Positions 33,722 to 46,003 of a stretch of DNA of 64,000 nucleotides are shown here, piece after piece. Position 1 is the stretch's first letter. Every line of letters begins with the position of its first letter. Under the pieces are notes generated by a model, which saw only the letters and a list, made by a program, of their open reading frames with translations, was not told where the DNA came from and ran no database searches. Source of the stretch: Enoplolaimus lenunculus (Eukaryota > Nematoda > Enoplea > Enoplida > Thoracostomopsidae). The position numbers and the translations under genes are program-made. The DNA lies in assembly GCA_030248215.1 (NCBI GenBank), contig JASANG010002309.1, positions 62,001-126,000 of the forward strand, given 5' to 3'.

Positions 33722-36700
33722 ATGGATGTTCAAGGTCTGATGAATTATGTTTCCTCAATATACGTTGATTCCGGAATTAGTACGAATATATATGATTGTT
33801 GTTCAGTGTTTTATTACATAGCTTTGCTACTAAATGCAATCTAATTGAGTGTTTCCTGTATTGATGGCTGCGTAATACGAATATATTTAAAAAGGAATAC
33901 ACTGCATAGTGCAATGTGTGTTAGTAGTCTACTGTCTAAGTGTCGTACAATCAAATTAATATATACGTGAGACTGCATGGGAAAGGTAGCAGTTCAAAGC
34001 TAAGTATTGGATAGAAGATAATTGTTTTGAGAACGATGTTGTGATAAGATCTTAAATATATGTAGTGCTTATTGAAGATACTGTTTTGGAAGCAATACAA
34101 TAAATTATATGACATTTACTTTATTTATGGAAATTAATTCCGTCTGACCCCGGTATTTTTTGGCATCCGGCTGCATCCTGGTGCTGCTGGAATTTCGATT
34201 TCGTTTAGAATTCCGATTCAAAACGAGTTCCGATTCCGAATCCGATTGCACAATCAATCGGAAACGGAATTCTGAAATATTAATTTTAATCCTACTTGTT
34301 GTGATACGTTGCATAAAAATTCTGCATTTTCATTTATTTAATTGCTTTCAATCAGTTAACTTATCAATAATTGATTGTTGTTTAGCTTTACAGCACCAGA
34401 AATCTCACCAATTTGTCCATGTCACGTTTTTGAAAATAATTGTTTCCAGCCAACAGATATCCTAACTCAATTTATATTTGTCAATACAAATTATCCGTGC
34501 AGATCCAAAATTTATTGTTCCGATTCCGATTACAACTCCGGTATAAATTTGCTGTTCCGATTCCGGTATAATCTACTTCCGCTTAGCACCCGGAATACGA
34601 ATGCGTGTGTATTTTTAGACCAGTCAAATATAATACGATTGCGCTTTCGAGTCAATGGCAGCTCAAATGTGTATTCTGTTTTGAGCGCATCTGGAGTTAG
34701 TGATAGTTTAAGAACACAAGGCCTGTCTCGGCTGTATAATGTTTGGCCGCAAACCGGGCATGTTGATCGTTACTTTGATGTCATTCAAGTGAGTACTTCA
34801 AATATACAATACTCTCAACAATGTGGTTCTCAAGTCTAAGTAAGATTACTTAAAGTTTGTACTGAAGCAATGAAAGAGTGAATTTGTAAGTTTCAGAATT
34901 AGTTTGAATGAAATTCAGTGTTGTATGTCGGCAAAAGTATTTGAGCAGCATTTAACTTGTTTTGATTTTCATTAAGAGTTTTGAAAAATTATAAAACGTT
35001 GTAAGCCGGCAAAAGTATTTTAGTAGCAAATTTACCTTGTTTTGATTTTCATTAAGAGTTTTGAAAAATTGTAAAACTTTGTTTTCCGTTGCTCAGATTT
35101 ATATATATTTAGTATTATTTTTAATGCAGATGTGGGCAAAAGCAATTCTTGAATCGAACGAGTACACTATGCATTTTGTTGATGATGAACACGATGAGGT
35201 TGGTGAAGTTTTCGGTAACAAGCATTTATGTTGCAACTTCGTGACAATTGTTATTACGTGATAAATTTACAGCGCTATCAATCAATACGCATTTCACAAT
35301 GTGTTTAGGGCAGGTTAAATATACACGTAATAGCGTTAAATGTCCGAATACGTAGCATTGTTGCACATTCAAGTTTGACATTATTTTATCGTCGAGGCAA
35401 GTCCTATGAAATACACTTTTTCCATGTTAATATTCATTTTTCGGTGCTGAAACCAAAACTGCTAAGTCACGTGCTGTAGTATAATGTTTTTAGATTGTTT
35501 TGAAGTCCGTCGCTGATTGTGCAGAAGCGTTAAAGGTGAGTAAGTTATGTAAGCTGTATGGTTCGTTAGGTGACTTTTGAGTACCAAATTTGTTTTAAAA
35601 CTTGGGTATTACAAAATTACGGGTTCGTCTAATTGAATAATGTAATTGCTATATTTTATGAACTACTATTTCTGAGGTGGCTTACTTTCTGTTCAGTTCT
35701 CGCATGTTTAATATCGGTCTAAATTTTCAGATTGGCCATAAATCAGGAAATCTTGACGTTGTAATTACTCGAAAATATAAATCGGAGTTTGATATGCAGG
35801 TCAGTATTTTGCTATTGTCTTCGTAGAGCTTCTGCTGTTTGACATAATGAAAACAGATATCTAAATTGTCGTGTAGTCGCACTGAACTTATTTATTTTGC
35901 AAAAGTGAAATACGGTTTGGAATTTACGGGCGTGCTAATCCTAATTTTATTATTGAGATACAAAACTCCGATTGTCGCATCGAGGCAAAGAAATGTTGGT
36001 GTTTTATTTTAGCATTAAATTCGATCCCACCGTTAATCGCATTAAAATTGCTTTAAAAGAAACCATATTTTTTGAAATATTTTGTAAGGTATATTTTGGT
36101 TTCGCGCAAGCAAATGTGTATATACGCTGTTATGAGTGCGCACTGCGCAGTAAACTTATTTATTTAATAAGAAAAGTGTTTTGTTTCAGGGTGACACGAG
36201 CGTTTCTAGTGCCCCGAGTTTAATGTCGAAGGATAGGAATTCAAAAACGGCAACTCATCGTGTAGTTGATCGCGCTTCTTCACCGATTTTAATTCCTGAA
36301 GGTAATGCGGAGGATTCAAGTCCAACTGGAGAGTCGTCCATCCAACCGCCGGCCTGGTTTACAGATTTTACAACAACGGTATGTTTGCTTCGCTGTTAAT
36401 CTTTATTTCTGAAAAAATATGTTTGAGTTTCGTTCAGTGGTCTTTTGTTTAAGATTTGAACGCAAAACCCTTTTATAGTGGTATATGACATGTTGTAAAT
36501 AGCTTTCTTAAATTTTCTGCATACGTACTGTATTATATATGCTGTTTATTATCTTTCTTTTAAAACGATTGTACATTGTTTGTTTCAGTTGAAAGACCAG
36601 TTGAGTTCTATTAATAACAAGCTAAGCTACTCGGAGATTGCCAGTGAATCGAATTCCGGTACGAATTATTATTTTATCACTTCGCTTTAAAAAGCTGAAT

Positions 36701-39700
36701 ACTAATTATTTTTCGGTAATTTATCATAGAGAAATTGCAGTAGCAATTAAGTGAGGCTTGGCCGCATATATGATGCTGGCTTCTCCACAGCGAGGGGGCG
36801 GGCGGGGGGCCCCCAGCACTTTTCGAAATTTTATTTTTCCCCCGGCGAAAATTTTGCCGCCCTCAGGAAAGGCCCCCCAGCGAATTTTCGGCTGCCCCCC
36901 AGCAAAATGCCCCCCGGCAAAATTTTTGCTGGGGGGCCCCCAGGACTTTTCTAAGCCAAAAATTTTCAATGTTAAAACATAAAGACCTGGACTTTTTTTG
37001 AGGCGGACATTCGGCAAAATGTGATTTTATATTACGCTGAGTACTCATAATTTTTTAATAGCGGTACAAATACCGGTAGTAACTAGTACAATTCAACAAT
37101 GAACTGAAAAAAGCACAATTATATAAAGACCGTTTCAGGGCATACAGCATTCGAAAGTACCTTGCAGCAACAAGTTCAACCCGCCTGAGCCTTATGATAA
37201 ACTGAAGCTGTGACTAATATATAAAATATATGTTAATCACAGTTTCAATTATAGATTATCTATATTTTATATAATTGTGCTTCTTTCAACTTCTGGTAAA
37301 GTTGTCAGTAATATTAGTTAAAATTATTGTTATTAGCGTTTGCGGGGAATTTTTGCGCTCTGAGTAATCTTCAGTTGAGTGTGAAACACGATCTAGAATA
37401 AAAAAATGGTCCAAAAAGTCGGCTTGCAAAATTTTGAGCCTGCCCCCCAGGACCCTCCAGATCATCTGGGGGCCCCCCAGGAAAACTGCCCCCAGCAAAA
37501 TTAGCTGCCCCCCAGGAAACTCCTGGGGGCCCCCCAGGAAACGCCCCCCGGCGGAAATTTTCAAGCTGTGGAGAAGCCAGTGATGCATAGCCTGATTTTG
37601 ATTGATTGAACAGTGCACTCGGAATTTAGTGAGATTAAAACTGCATTACGTTTATCGGATATTAAAGTTCTTCAAAACCTGGATCAGTGTTATCCTTCAC
37701 ACTTTAATAAGTGTTTGAAATCAAAACGGTTTCAGCTGTTTTTGTGATGTTTAAAAACCAAGACGAAGGTTGCTTTTCTGACATTTGTACGAACTCTAAA
37801 GCAGCCTAATCAAAGTTCAGTTTATTAAATAAACATTAACTTAGAAACTAATAACTAAATGTTAATTACATGCCCACAATATTGCATAAAATTGACTATT
37901 GTAGTATCGTATAAGATTGATACCCGGTTCCGGTAAAAACTTCATTATCCGGTAAATCGATAGCCGATGTGGTGGCACCCTGCTTAGTAGTATACTGTAT
38001 TGCATCAATTGCATGTTTGCGATATATAACGTTAACTGCAAAAGGCATTTTTTTTGCTGAATTTTACTCGATTACCTTGGATTGTTATACTTTAGTGTGT
38101 TTGCGTAATATTAAATGGTTTTTTGTAGGATGTGCATTAACATGCAACGGTACGCCGTCCAAACGTGCATCTGTTGGCATTCAGTCAAAATTAGTGCATG
38201 CCACACCGTCTCCTGCAGCCAGTTTTGATGGTTTGACTTTGAACTCAGCAGTCAGTAGTTCTCTTAGCGACGCAAATGTCGATTCCCTGGAGTCATCTGT
38301 GAGTGTCGAATTTTCGGCTTCATTTGCATCAAAACGACTTGAATTTCAGCGACGGTTAGCGTTAATCATACACGCCCAGCGGTGTATCGCAGCCGATAGT
38401 GATACAAGTGCTTGTAACGTTGGAAGACAAGCTAAAAATGACAAAGATAATGACATAGCTATCAGAAAAACTGAAAATGAGCGCAGTGACAATGGTGTAG
38501 AAAATTGTGCTGAAATGAAACGTCTATTGAGTCATGTACACTATTGTACTAAAGGTTTGATGTGTTCATGTAAGTTCGGGGTTATGTTTGTTCGGTATTG
38601 TTGTAGAGATGTCCCGAACTAGGGTGAGAATAAATAACCACATCCGATCGTGTGCATACTATAGATCCGAAAACGAGCGTGTATCCGGATATCTGAAATG
38701 CTATTGTGTAAATAATTTTTAGAATAATTCGCATTATTTCACCATTGAAGTAGCTGGATCTGATGAAAAGAAATTCTGTATTCAAACCTGAGTTAAAATA
38801 TTGAATCACATTCCTGCATAATTCCATGATGATTTAAATTTTGATTTATTAAAACATGTTAAGATTAAAGAAAAACTGCAGTTTAGCTTGATATTTATCG
38901 TAATAATGACTTCGTATTTTCAAATTATCTCAAAATTAACAAAGTGAAAAACTTGCATCGAATACGCACCGTCAAATACTAAATTTATTACCTTTGCAAG
39001 AAACAAAATCTACTTATGCCGAATCGGTTTGCGAGATTACATATTGGGCGTCATTTTAAATTCTGACCGCGTTTGGTTTAATAAGACGCTAAGCCTAACT
39101 GAGTATGATGGTGATTAGCAAAACGCTAGCTTGCAAATCTGGCAATCTGTGAAGGGCACATTTGAATTTGCCATGACACAGAACCCATGAGCTCATAACT
39201 TTTGAATTCAAACCCCACACGCTAAGAGATTTCTTACCATACACCAAAACAGTCCAAAAGTACTTTATCATTGATTCTAGTTGTCTGATAACGAAAAAAT
39301 TAGTGTGGGGTTGGGGCGACAACCCCATCTTGCTTAGGTTCTTTCAAGATCCTGAAGGTTGAAGGAAGCCGCACGCTCCCCCTGAGAGAGAAAAGGAACA
39401 AGAATGATTCAAAAAATTGCAGAAAAAGTTTCGTCCTGCATTTGCGTTAGGAAAGTAATAGTAAATTAGGTGCGATAAACCAGTCATCACACTCAGAAAA
39501 TGACGCAATTCAACTCAGCGCGTCCCTTTTACACAATAAAATACATGAAAAATATAGATTTCTTAACTGTTGGAAATAGGTACATTTTCGGTGCCGCAGT
39601 AGTCCATAAGTAACATTGACTTATGTTTGTAAGATTTAACCGAATTTGAATGTGATTCTTTATCACTAGTGAGGCAGTTGTATAATAAATAACTACATAT

Positions 39701-42700
39701 AGAATTGTATGTTTTACGCTCATAGCAATCAGCTTGTGTTTAATGATGCTTCCCTTAGTGCAGCAAGTTTAAACAAGTGCTTGAGAAACGAAAATTGAGG
39801 TTTGGAAACTCAACAGCGCAAAATCGAGTTTCGGATACCTGAAATAGAAACTTTAATTTCGGATATCCTGATATAAAAAAATATCCGATGCCCAATGTTT
39901 GTATGTACGCAAATTTTACAACAATGCTGTAGATAGATAGGCGGCGTTTATGGTATGACGTGACGCCACAATTTAGTGAATTCGTACGAAATTAGACAAT
40001 ATTATTGCAGTGTTCGGTTATACTGGGTTTTTGTTCTGAATGATCTATTTTTAAAGTAAACTACGTAATGATATCAAAAATTACTGAATGTAATTTTCGC
40101 AGGAACTTTTTTAGGCTTGAAGTAAAATAATATTCAGTTAACTGTGGTCGTATCCATTCAAATTGACATTACGGTTCACTTTGCTATTTCTAGCAGCCGT
40201 GATAATTAAGCCTATTAAATTAAATAAGAAAGCTTTGCTGATTTATCCAGTTTTTTTCGTGAATATAAAAATATAATAAACTGATTGCAAAATGTCCCGA
40301 TATGCTAACTTAAAATATATTCTGATGGTATTTCTAGTTTTTGTATATTTATTCACAATTCTGCTTATTTAGTTTAATTTTAATTTAAATTACAGTTCCG
40401 CATTGTTTATCCACGAAACAGATACTCAAGCATTGGAAACACTGTATCAAGCCGTACTGTAACGTATGTGTGATATTCAAGAATACTGAACGTGAGTTAG
40501 ATTGAATTTATTTCAATAGACATATTATTTGATGCAGCCGAAACACCTAGTAGCTGTGCTAATGAATTGCAGTTTACACTTAAGCAAAAACCAGCTTTGG
40601 TTTTAAGCTTTTTGTTATACAAACTACAACGCAAAACGGTTATAAAGCTCTATCATTTGGCGATAACATTGTGCTGTATTAGCTTTTATAGCGTATACTT
40701 TTTCACAAAATCCTGTGTACAGTGTGCACGTTTTGTTCTTGTATTATGCCCGCGATCGTTCATTACAGTTTGGGTGCCAAAAATTCCGGGATGGAAGTGT
40801 GGGATTTTACATGACATGAAGCGGTGAACAAAAATTTGTAGTTGAAGGCAAGAAATTTTGCAAAACGCTGAGTCCTTTCTGGCTACGGGTCTTTCATATT
40901 CACGTCAGGGTGGCAATAGAAAATCGGTTATCGGCAAAGAATCAGCATTGTTTGCCGTGCCGATACCAATACTGACGAAATGAGCCGATATTATCGATGC
41001 TGGTTAATCGGCATTATCCTTAGTTAATTTGATGCCATACGTCTAGCTATACTGAAGGATTTATTAATGTCAGAGTTTGAATTCGGCAAAACAGCAATAG
41101 CTTCGAATTTGAAATCTGGGAAACGCCGGGTTTAGTGTCATACTGTTTTGTGTACTTATTGTTGTGCTTTAGCAGAAGAATTTATCAACGCAACTGAAAC
41201 AGTTGTGTTAAGTGAAGGAGAATCGTCTGATGTTGAGATATCGCGAATTCGTGCGAGCAGCGCCGCAGTTGATTCCCAAAACGAGGTGCGGACGCCCTTT
41301 GCTGCGAATGCTATTTCTCATGCACATCGCGACGTGACGTTTGCGAAGCCAATACAATCTGAATACACTCTTGCAATCCAGTCAGCATTCCAAAATCAGT
41401 TGCCAGTGTGTCAAAATGTAACCGCAACAGTTATCGAACCGCAGGAAATACGGCCCGCCTCTGACATGGAAAGTGAGAACGAAACGAGGAAAACTAGTGA
41501 GAAAGTTGGAGAAGGTAGAAAAACCGGAAATGTATGCTTGACGGACAGAGAGAAACCTGAAGAAAATGGAGGGCACCGAAACGAACATGGTAGAGGTGAC
41601 AAGTGCAACAAGGGTTTTGAGGTTACTGGGGAGATCAGTGATGTCACAAATTCGAAACAGCCAATTGATGAGGTGGTCGTATTGGAAGCGGAGTTAAAAG
41701 GTGGCGTGCCGGATGATAGCCAGACATCGCAGGATGACGATGAACTAAGCAGTCAGTTTACACAGTTATCAATGGACGAGTCTTCAGAGACAATATCGCA
41801 GACAACTCCTTGCGGCGACGATTGGTCATCAACGAATACGGGAAATTCAGCGGAAGAAGATGACAGCTGCGATGAGGATGGGTTTGTTTCAGTTGTAAAG
41901 CGACCAATGCTGCCGAGGGAAACCCCATCGGATTGTGAAGGTTCTAAGCAAGAAAACAAAAAATTGACCGACGTTTGTGATGTTAACGTGAACAGAGTGG
42001 ACGGGTTGGGTAGCTGTGTCGTATTTGAAGTCGATTTGAGAGAGAGTGGCACACACGCTGGATTCACACCTGAAGAGGACGTAAATGTATGTGGTAAAGA
42101 TGAAGCTGAGGATGGAATGAGTACTTCGGAAGTTGGTTTGTTGGTCGGTAATCGTAATGATGTAGAAAATGTTGAAATTGAACAAGTGGTGAGTGTTTTG
42201 CCAAATAGTATGGATGCTCCCTCTGCTAGTGAGAAATCAAATTTGTATGATATACAAAGCATAGTTTCTGATATGAAATCAAACATATGTAATCGACAAA
42301 CCTCTGTTACTAGCGATGGAACACGGCATTCTGGAATTCCAACCAAAAACTCAGGTGATAGAGTTGACGTAAACAAAAAACAGGAGGCTGGAAGTACGTA
42401 CAGTTCTCGTAGCACTGATTTTTCTGAGAGTAACAAAAATTCAAGCCGAATTGATTCAATAGAAACCATTGGAGATACAGAATTAGTCGATGAAAGCATT
42501 AGAAGGCAAGTTAACGAATTTGATGATACTCAAGCGAATCGAAGTCGTGATCAACGAGGTAAAGGGGCTTCGACGTCTGCTGAAGGGCACGTCACAAATC
42601 GAGGAGCAGGAAGTTTGATTCAGCAGTCATCTTACATTTCTGACACTGGGCCGTTTGATCGATCGTTGTCGATGCTTGAACGGCTGATGGGTAAGTTAAG

Positions 42701-43932
42701 CGTAGATAAGCTCTATTACAACTGGAAATATAAAGTACTGTTAAGCGCTGACGTAACAAGAACAAAGCCTCTATAATTACGAGTTCTGTTGTAGACATTG
42801 TCTGATTTTTTATATTTGGTTACCAATATAAACAAATAATTACGAAACACGTATCGAATCAGTCAGATTAGCATGGAATTTTCATTATTAGTTTAATAGT
42901 GCGGATATACGTAATATAAAATACTACTATGAATATGGCTAAAGCTCGAATTCGATGATGGCTGAATTTAAGTTTTTGAATTGTTGCGTTTAAAGGATAA
43001 ATTCTTAGTGCACCATTATATACTGTAGTCAGCGTATACTCGTCTAATTGTATATATATCATATACCTTAATTTCCCGATATCGCATAATATTACATAAC
43101 ATGTGTCGCTAATTTTAGCGAGAAATAATCAGGTTGCTGAAGCAGCGATTGAACAAGAGCAAAATGAGCACCAGCAACCGAACAATTGTCAACAACAACA
43201 ACAGCAAGCACGAAATTATGTTCCATCCAGGGACGGCGCGTTCTCTCCACCAGTAGTGAAACGTGCGGACCTAGAAGTTCCAAATTTTCCACAAGCGTCA
43301 ACAATAACAACAAGCAACAGTTCACCAACACAACAACATATCTCCTCCCGTCACTGTAGACGATATTTTAATTTTTTTCGTACGCGAAACGAACTTTCGA
43401 AGCAAGAATGGGTTAGTTAGCTAATTTGTTTGCTTGCTTGGTTTGTTTGTTTGTTTGTGTGTGTTTGTTTCTATTTGTGTGCTTGAGAATAGCCGCAGAT
43501 ATATATTCTGAATTTACTTATGATATTGAAAACAAAATTTATATATAATTTCTGGTGCGTGAGCACTTGGTTTATTATTTACTTGGAAACCAACAACTTT
43601 TACCCTTTTGGACCAATTTTATTTCTACAACTTGCGTCGTTTGCTGCCGAAAACCGCAGTAACAAACAGGAGCCAACAGTTCAGTGACGTTTGGTTTTGG
43701 CTTGCTTTCAAATTGTGGCATATGTTCTTAGGATTAAGCTGTATTATTTTGTCTTTTGTAGGATCGAAAATTAAACTTACTGCTTGAGATGGGATTTATG
43801 AAGTGCGACGTCAACGAACAAGTGCTGATTATGCACGAAGGAGACATGGACGCAGCTGTAGCAGACTTAATTCGGATTGAAAGTGTTATTGCTGGCGACA
43901 ATGAAACTAATCGTGACCATAATATGGTGTAA
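33722..43932 (+). CDS. PB1 - TAZ1 zinc finger - LIR-like - UBA protein (p62/NBR1-like layout)
   Basis: Probably a ubiquitin-binding scaffold or autophagy receptor. Exons: 33722-33734, 34619-34788, 35130-35198, 35494-35535, 35731-35799, 36190-36378, 36589-36658, 38129-38569, 40396-40491, 41173-42690, 43119-43411 and 43762-43932 (TAA). All phases join; 3,141 nt, 1,046 residues. PB1 is about residues 7-107: IIRLRFRVNG, then the acidic OPCA-type MHFVDDEHDE, IVLKSVADCAEALK and LDVVITRKY. PPAWFTDF follows. TAZ1 is about 277-386: LALIIHAQRC, EMKRLLSHVHYC, MCSFPHC and QILKHWKHCIKPYCNVC, the CBP TAZ1 pattern with 12 Cys/His ligands. An acidic linker has a LIR-like EDGFVSVV near residue 624. A Gln-rich stretch precedes the C-terminal UBA (991-1030: LNLLLEMGF ... 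MDAAVADLI). The first exon (13 coding bases, weak GTCTGA donor) is the least certain part. Confidence 0.82.
34168..34600. mobile_element. MITE with degenerate AATTCCGATTCC ends, next to an acceptor
   Basis: Left CTGCATCCTGGTGCTGCTGG with GGAATTTCGATTTCG and right GATTCCGGTATAA..GCTTAGCACCC are loosely inverted. It ends within 20 bases of the exon 2 acceptor (34617-34618) of the PB1-TAZ-UBA gene. Confidence 0.5.
36776..37580. mobile_element. CCCCCCAG-rich MITE with 5-bp target duplication TGATG
   Basis: Ends CTGGCTTCTCCACAGC and GCTGTGGAGAAGCCAG are perfect 16-bp inverted repeats, flanked by TGATG at 36771-36775 and 37581-37585. Both subterminal zones hold clusters of GCCCCCCAG / CTGGGGGGC motifs able to form strong hairpins or quadruplexes. 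It lies in intron 7 of the PB1-TAZ-UBA gene. Open frames across it (Pro/Gly-rich) are composition artefacts. Confidence 0.8.
38129..40491 (+). other. TAZ1 zinc-finger exons (8 and 9) of the PB1-TAZ-UBA gene
   Basis: Exon 8 (38129-38569, donor GTAAGT) carries the first zinc site and most of the second; exon 9 (40396-40491) completes the second and encodes the third. Joined across the 1.8-kb intron in phase 1, the protein reads GLMCSFPHCLSTKQILKHW, which lines up with CBP's KSCQVAHCASSRQIISHW. Between the first Cys pair (HAQRC, SACNV) and the Cys of VENC there is an insertion of about 27 residues absent from CBP, rich in Asp, Lys and Asn. Confidence 0.88.
38640..40390. other. Intron 8 of the PB1-TAZ-UBA gene, repeat-bearing
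   Basis: Contains a dispersed repeat at about 39163-39640 (GACACAGAACCCATGAGCTC, CCTGAGAGAGAAAAG, CAGTCATCA, AACTCAGCGCGTC landmarks) that recurs, interrupted by two insertions, at 49298-50430. No other exon was recognised. Confidence 0.55.
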
Positions 43933-44622
43933 AATTAAATTAAAACATATGTATACAATGTAAATTTTGTTATTTTAATTATGCAGTTTGAAATTGTTTG
44001 AATATTATTAATGTATTTAGTTTGTATAAACCTTTACAACGTAGGTTATTGCGGTTGTTGCAATTTTAAAATGACTGAACTTTTTAATTATGTTTAGGTC
44101 AGTGCAATTTTTCCTTATGTATGTTTACTATAAACGTAATCGGCTAAACCAAACATTGCCGTTTTTGCTCGAGAATATATCAGCATGAACAGATTTAAGC
44201 TGGTTTCTGAGACGGCTAATTTTTTGTTTTACCAGGCTGACGTTTGTACATACTTGGCTGAAATATGTGTCAGATACCGTAGTTTAATGTGTTTTCTGAC
44301 AAACAAATCACATGTATTTATTGATTTCGAAACGGGAAGAAGTGGAATGTTCTAAAATGCTAAATGAATTGTCACTAAATTTTAGTATTTTTGTGAAATT
44401 GTTTGAGTTTGTGTTTTATATGCGCTCCTTTGAGTGGCGACTTTTGCCATTTGTTTAGCTTGCTTTAGCTTTGTTTATATCTTCAACGGTTGATTTGTTT
44501 TATTTATGCAAGTTTTTTATTTATTTTGACTGCAACCTAAACGGTACCGTGCTCCCAGGTACATGCTAACGCTAAAGGTAAATAAAATTTGAAGCTTGGT
44601 GTATTTTGCTGGCCCCGACCCC
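43933..44622. other. Downstream flank of the PB1-TAZ-UBA gene
   Basis: Presumably 3' UTR and intergenic DNA, AT-rich. No gene and no convincing polyadenylation signal close to the stop. Confidence 0.4.
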
Positions 44623-45318
44623 CAGGAATGGGCGCTCTCGGTCTTGGCAAGTCTCGGGATTTGGCTGGTCTTGGTCTCGGCCTCGTTTTTTGTATTTCGG
44701 TGGTTTGCAAACCGAGACGAAAGAGGTGAAAAAGCGATAAGCATTAAAATTTACCTTGGATCGCAGCTTTGTCCCGGAAGTTCTTGCGCATTTCGCCTGC
44801 CAACAAAACTAGCAGCCGATCGTGAAGCACCGCTACCTGGTTATACAGCGATTTGAGAAACACAGTGACTTCTCGTTTTACCCAAAATTCTATTTTTCGA
44901 AAGAAAACAAAACACTTTGATTTTATGGTGACAAAGCACAAGTAGTTGTATTTTCACGTTTAAAACATGTATGGCATCATGTAAAAATTATGGGTCATCC
45001 GCATTTATAACGTCTACACTATGTTAAAAAACTCTATCGTTATTCGGCTTGTCCGGGATCAAAAACAACACTATAGCTTTGAGTATAGGGTTGTACTGAG
45101 AGTGTTTTGAGACAATGGGATTTGTCCCGAGTCTTTTCGAAGGGTATTGATTTAATTGTATGAAACGGCAATTCAGAACAGATAAAAATATTCAAAACTT
45201 TTGTTAAAAAGTCTTATATTTATTTTCTGTAACGGTTAAAAATTGACCGAGACCAAAAGTCTCGGTAGGTTGGGTCTCGGTCTTTGTCTCGCTTTTTGAC
45301 CGAGACCGCCCGCCAATG
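44623..45318. mobile_element. hAT-like MITE, 'CTCGG' family, 696 bp
   Basis: Left CAGGAATGGGCGCTCTCGGT and right ACCGAGACCGCCCGCCAATG are inverted. Flanks CCGACCCC (44615-44622) and CCGGCCCC (45319-45326) agree at 7 of 8 positions. The central part shares GATCGCAGCTTTG and a long AT-rich segment with the 14848 copy in the opposite orientation. Non-coding. Confidence 0.8.
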
Positions 45319-45326
45319 CCGGCCCC

Positions 45327-46003
45327 AACCACGGGTAAAATCCTGGCCTCGGGACATCTCTATTTGACGCAATCGTTAAAGTTTCGGAAGTGAAAGGATT
45401 TGCGAACTTGAATTCTACTAGAAGTTAGCAACATCTCATGCTTAAAAATTCAATTGACACCAGATAATTTGTTTGTGGTGTTGTACTTTTGAATTTGTTT
45501 GCTCTATTTATCTATGATTTGTCAACATTTTAATAGGAGCTGACGGCGATGACTTTATTATAATTACTATATTAATGTATACCAATACCGATGGATACGA
45601 ACCATTGTAAAGCGTGTTCTTATTATTGTACTTTTTTAATAATTCGGAGTAATTGTTACCTTTTTTGCTTGTGTTCCGTTCTATTATAATTTTTGTGTTG
45701 AAGACAAATTAGAGGAATTCAAAAAAAAATGTTTTTCTCACATGATTATTGGATGATCGACTGCTGAATGCGCTACTCTGTCGTTTTTAAACCTAAGTTT
45801 TGTTCTACATACTCCATACCATACGGTTTAATTGGTTTAAACGCTGATGTTGCGTCGCCTAATTAACGGTTGCATAAAGAAATTTTTATAGTTGAAAAAT
45901 AACTAAAATGAACTGCGAAGCAATCGATTTTATTGTGGGAATTAGCACTGCTAATTTGGTGTGTTTTTAAATTTCGAGATACGACTAACGGTATACAGCT
46001 CAA
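45327..46003. other. No gene seen
   Basis: AT-rich DNA between the hAT-like MITE and the 31-bp array. Confidence 0.4.

Noticed and set aside
36751-37048. Pro/Gly-rich open frames on both strands
   Set aside because: They lie inside the CCCCCCAG-rich MITE in an intron and reflect base composition only.
41382-42499. Minus-strand open frames opposite the long exon of the PB1-TAZ-UBA gene
   Set aside because: Shadows of the long coding exon on the plus strand.
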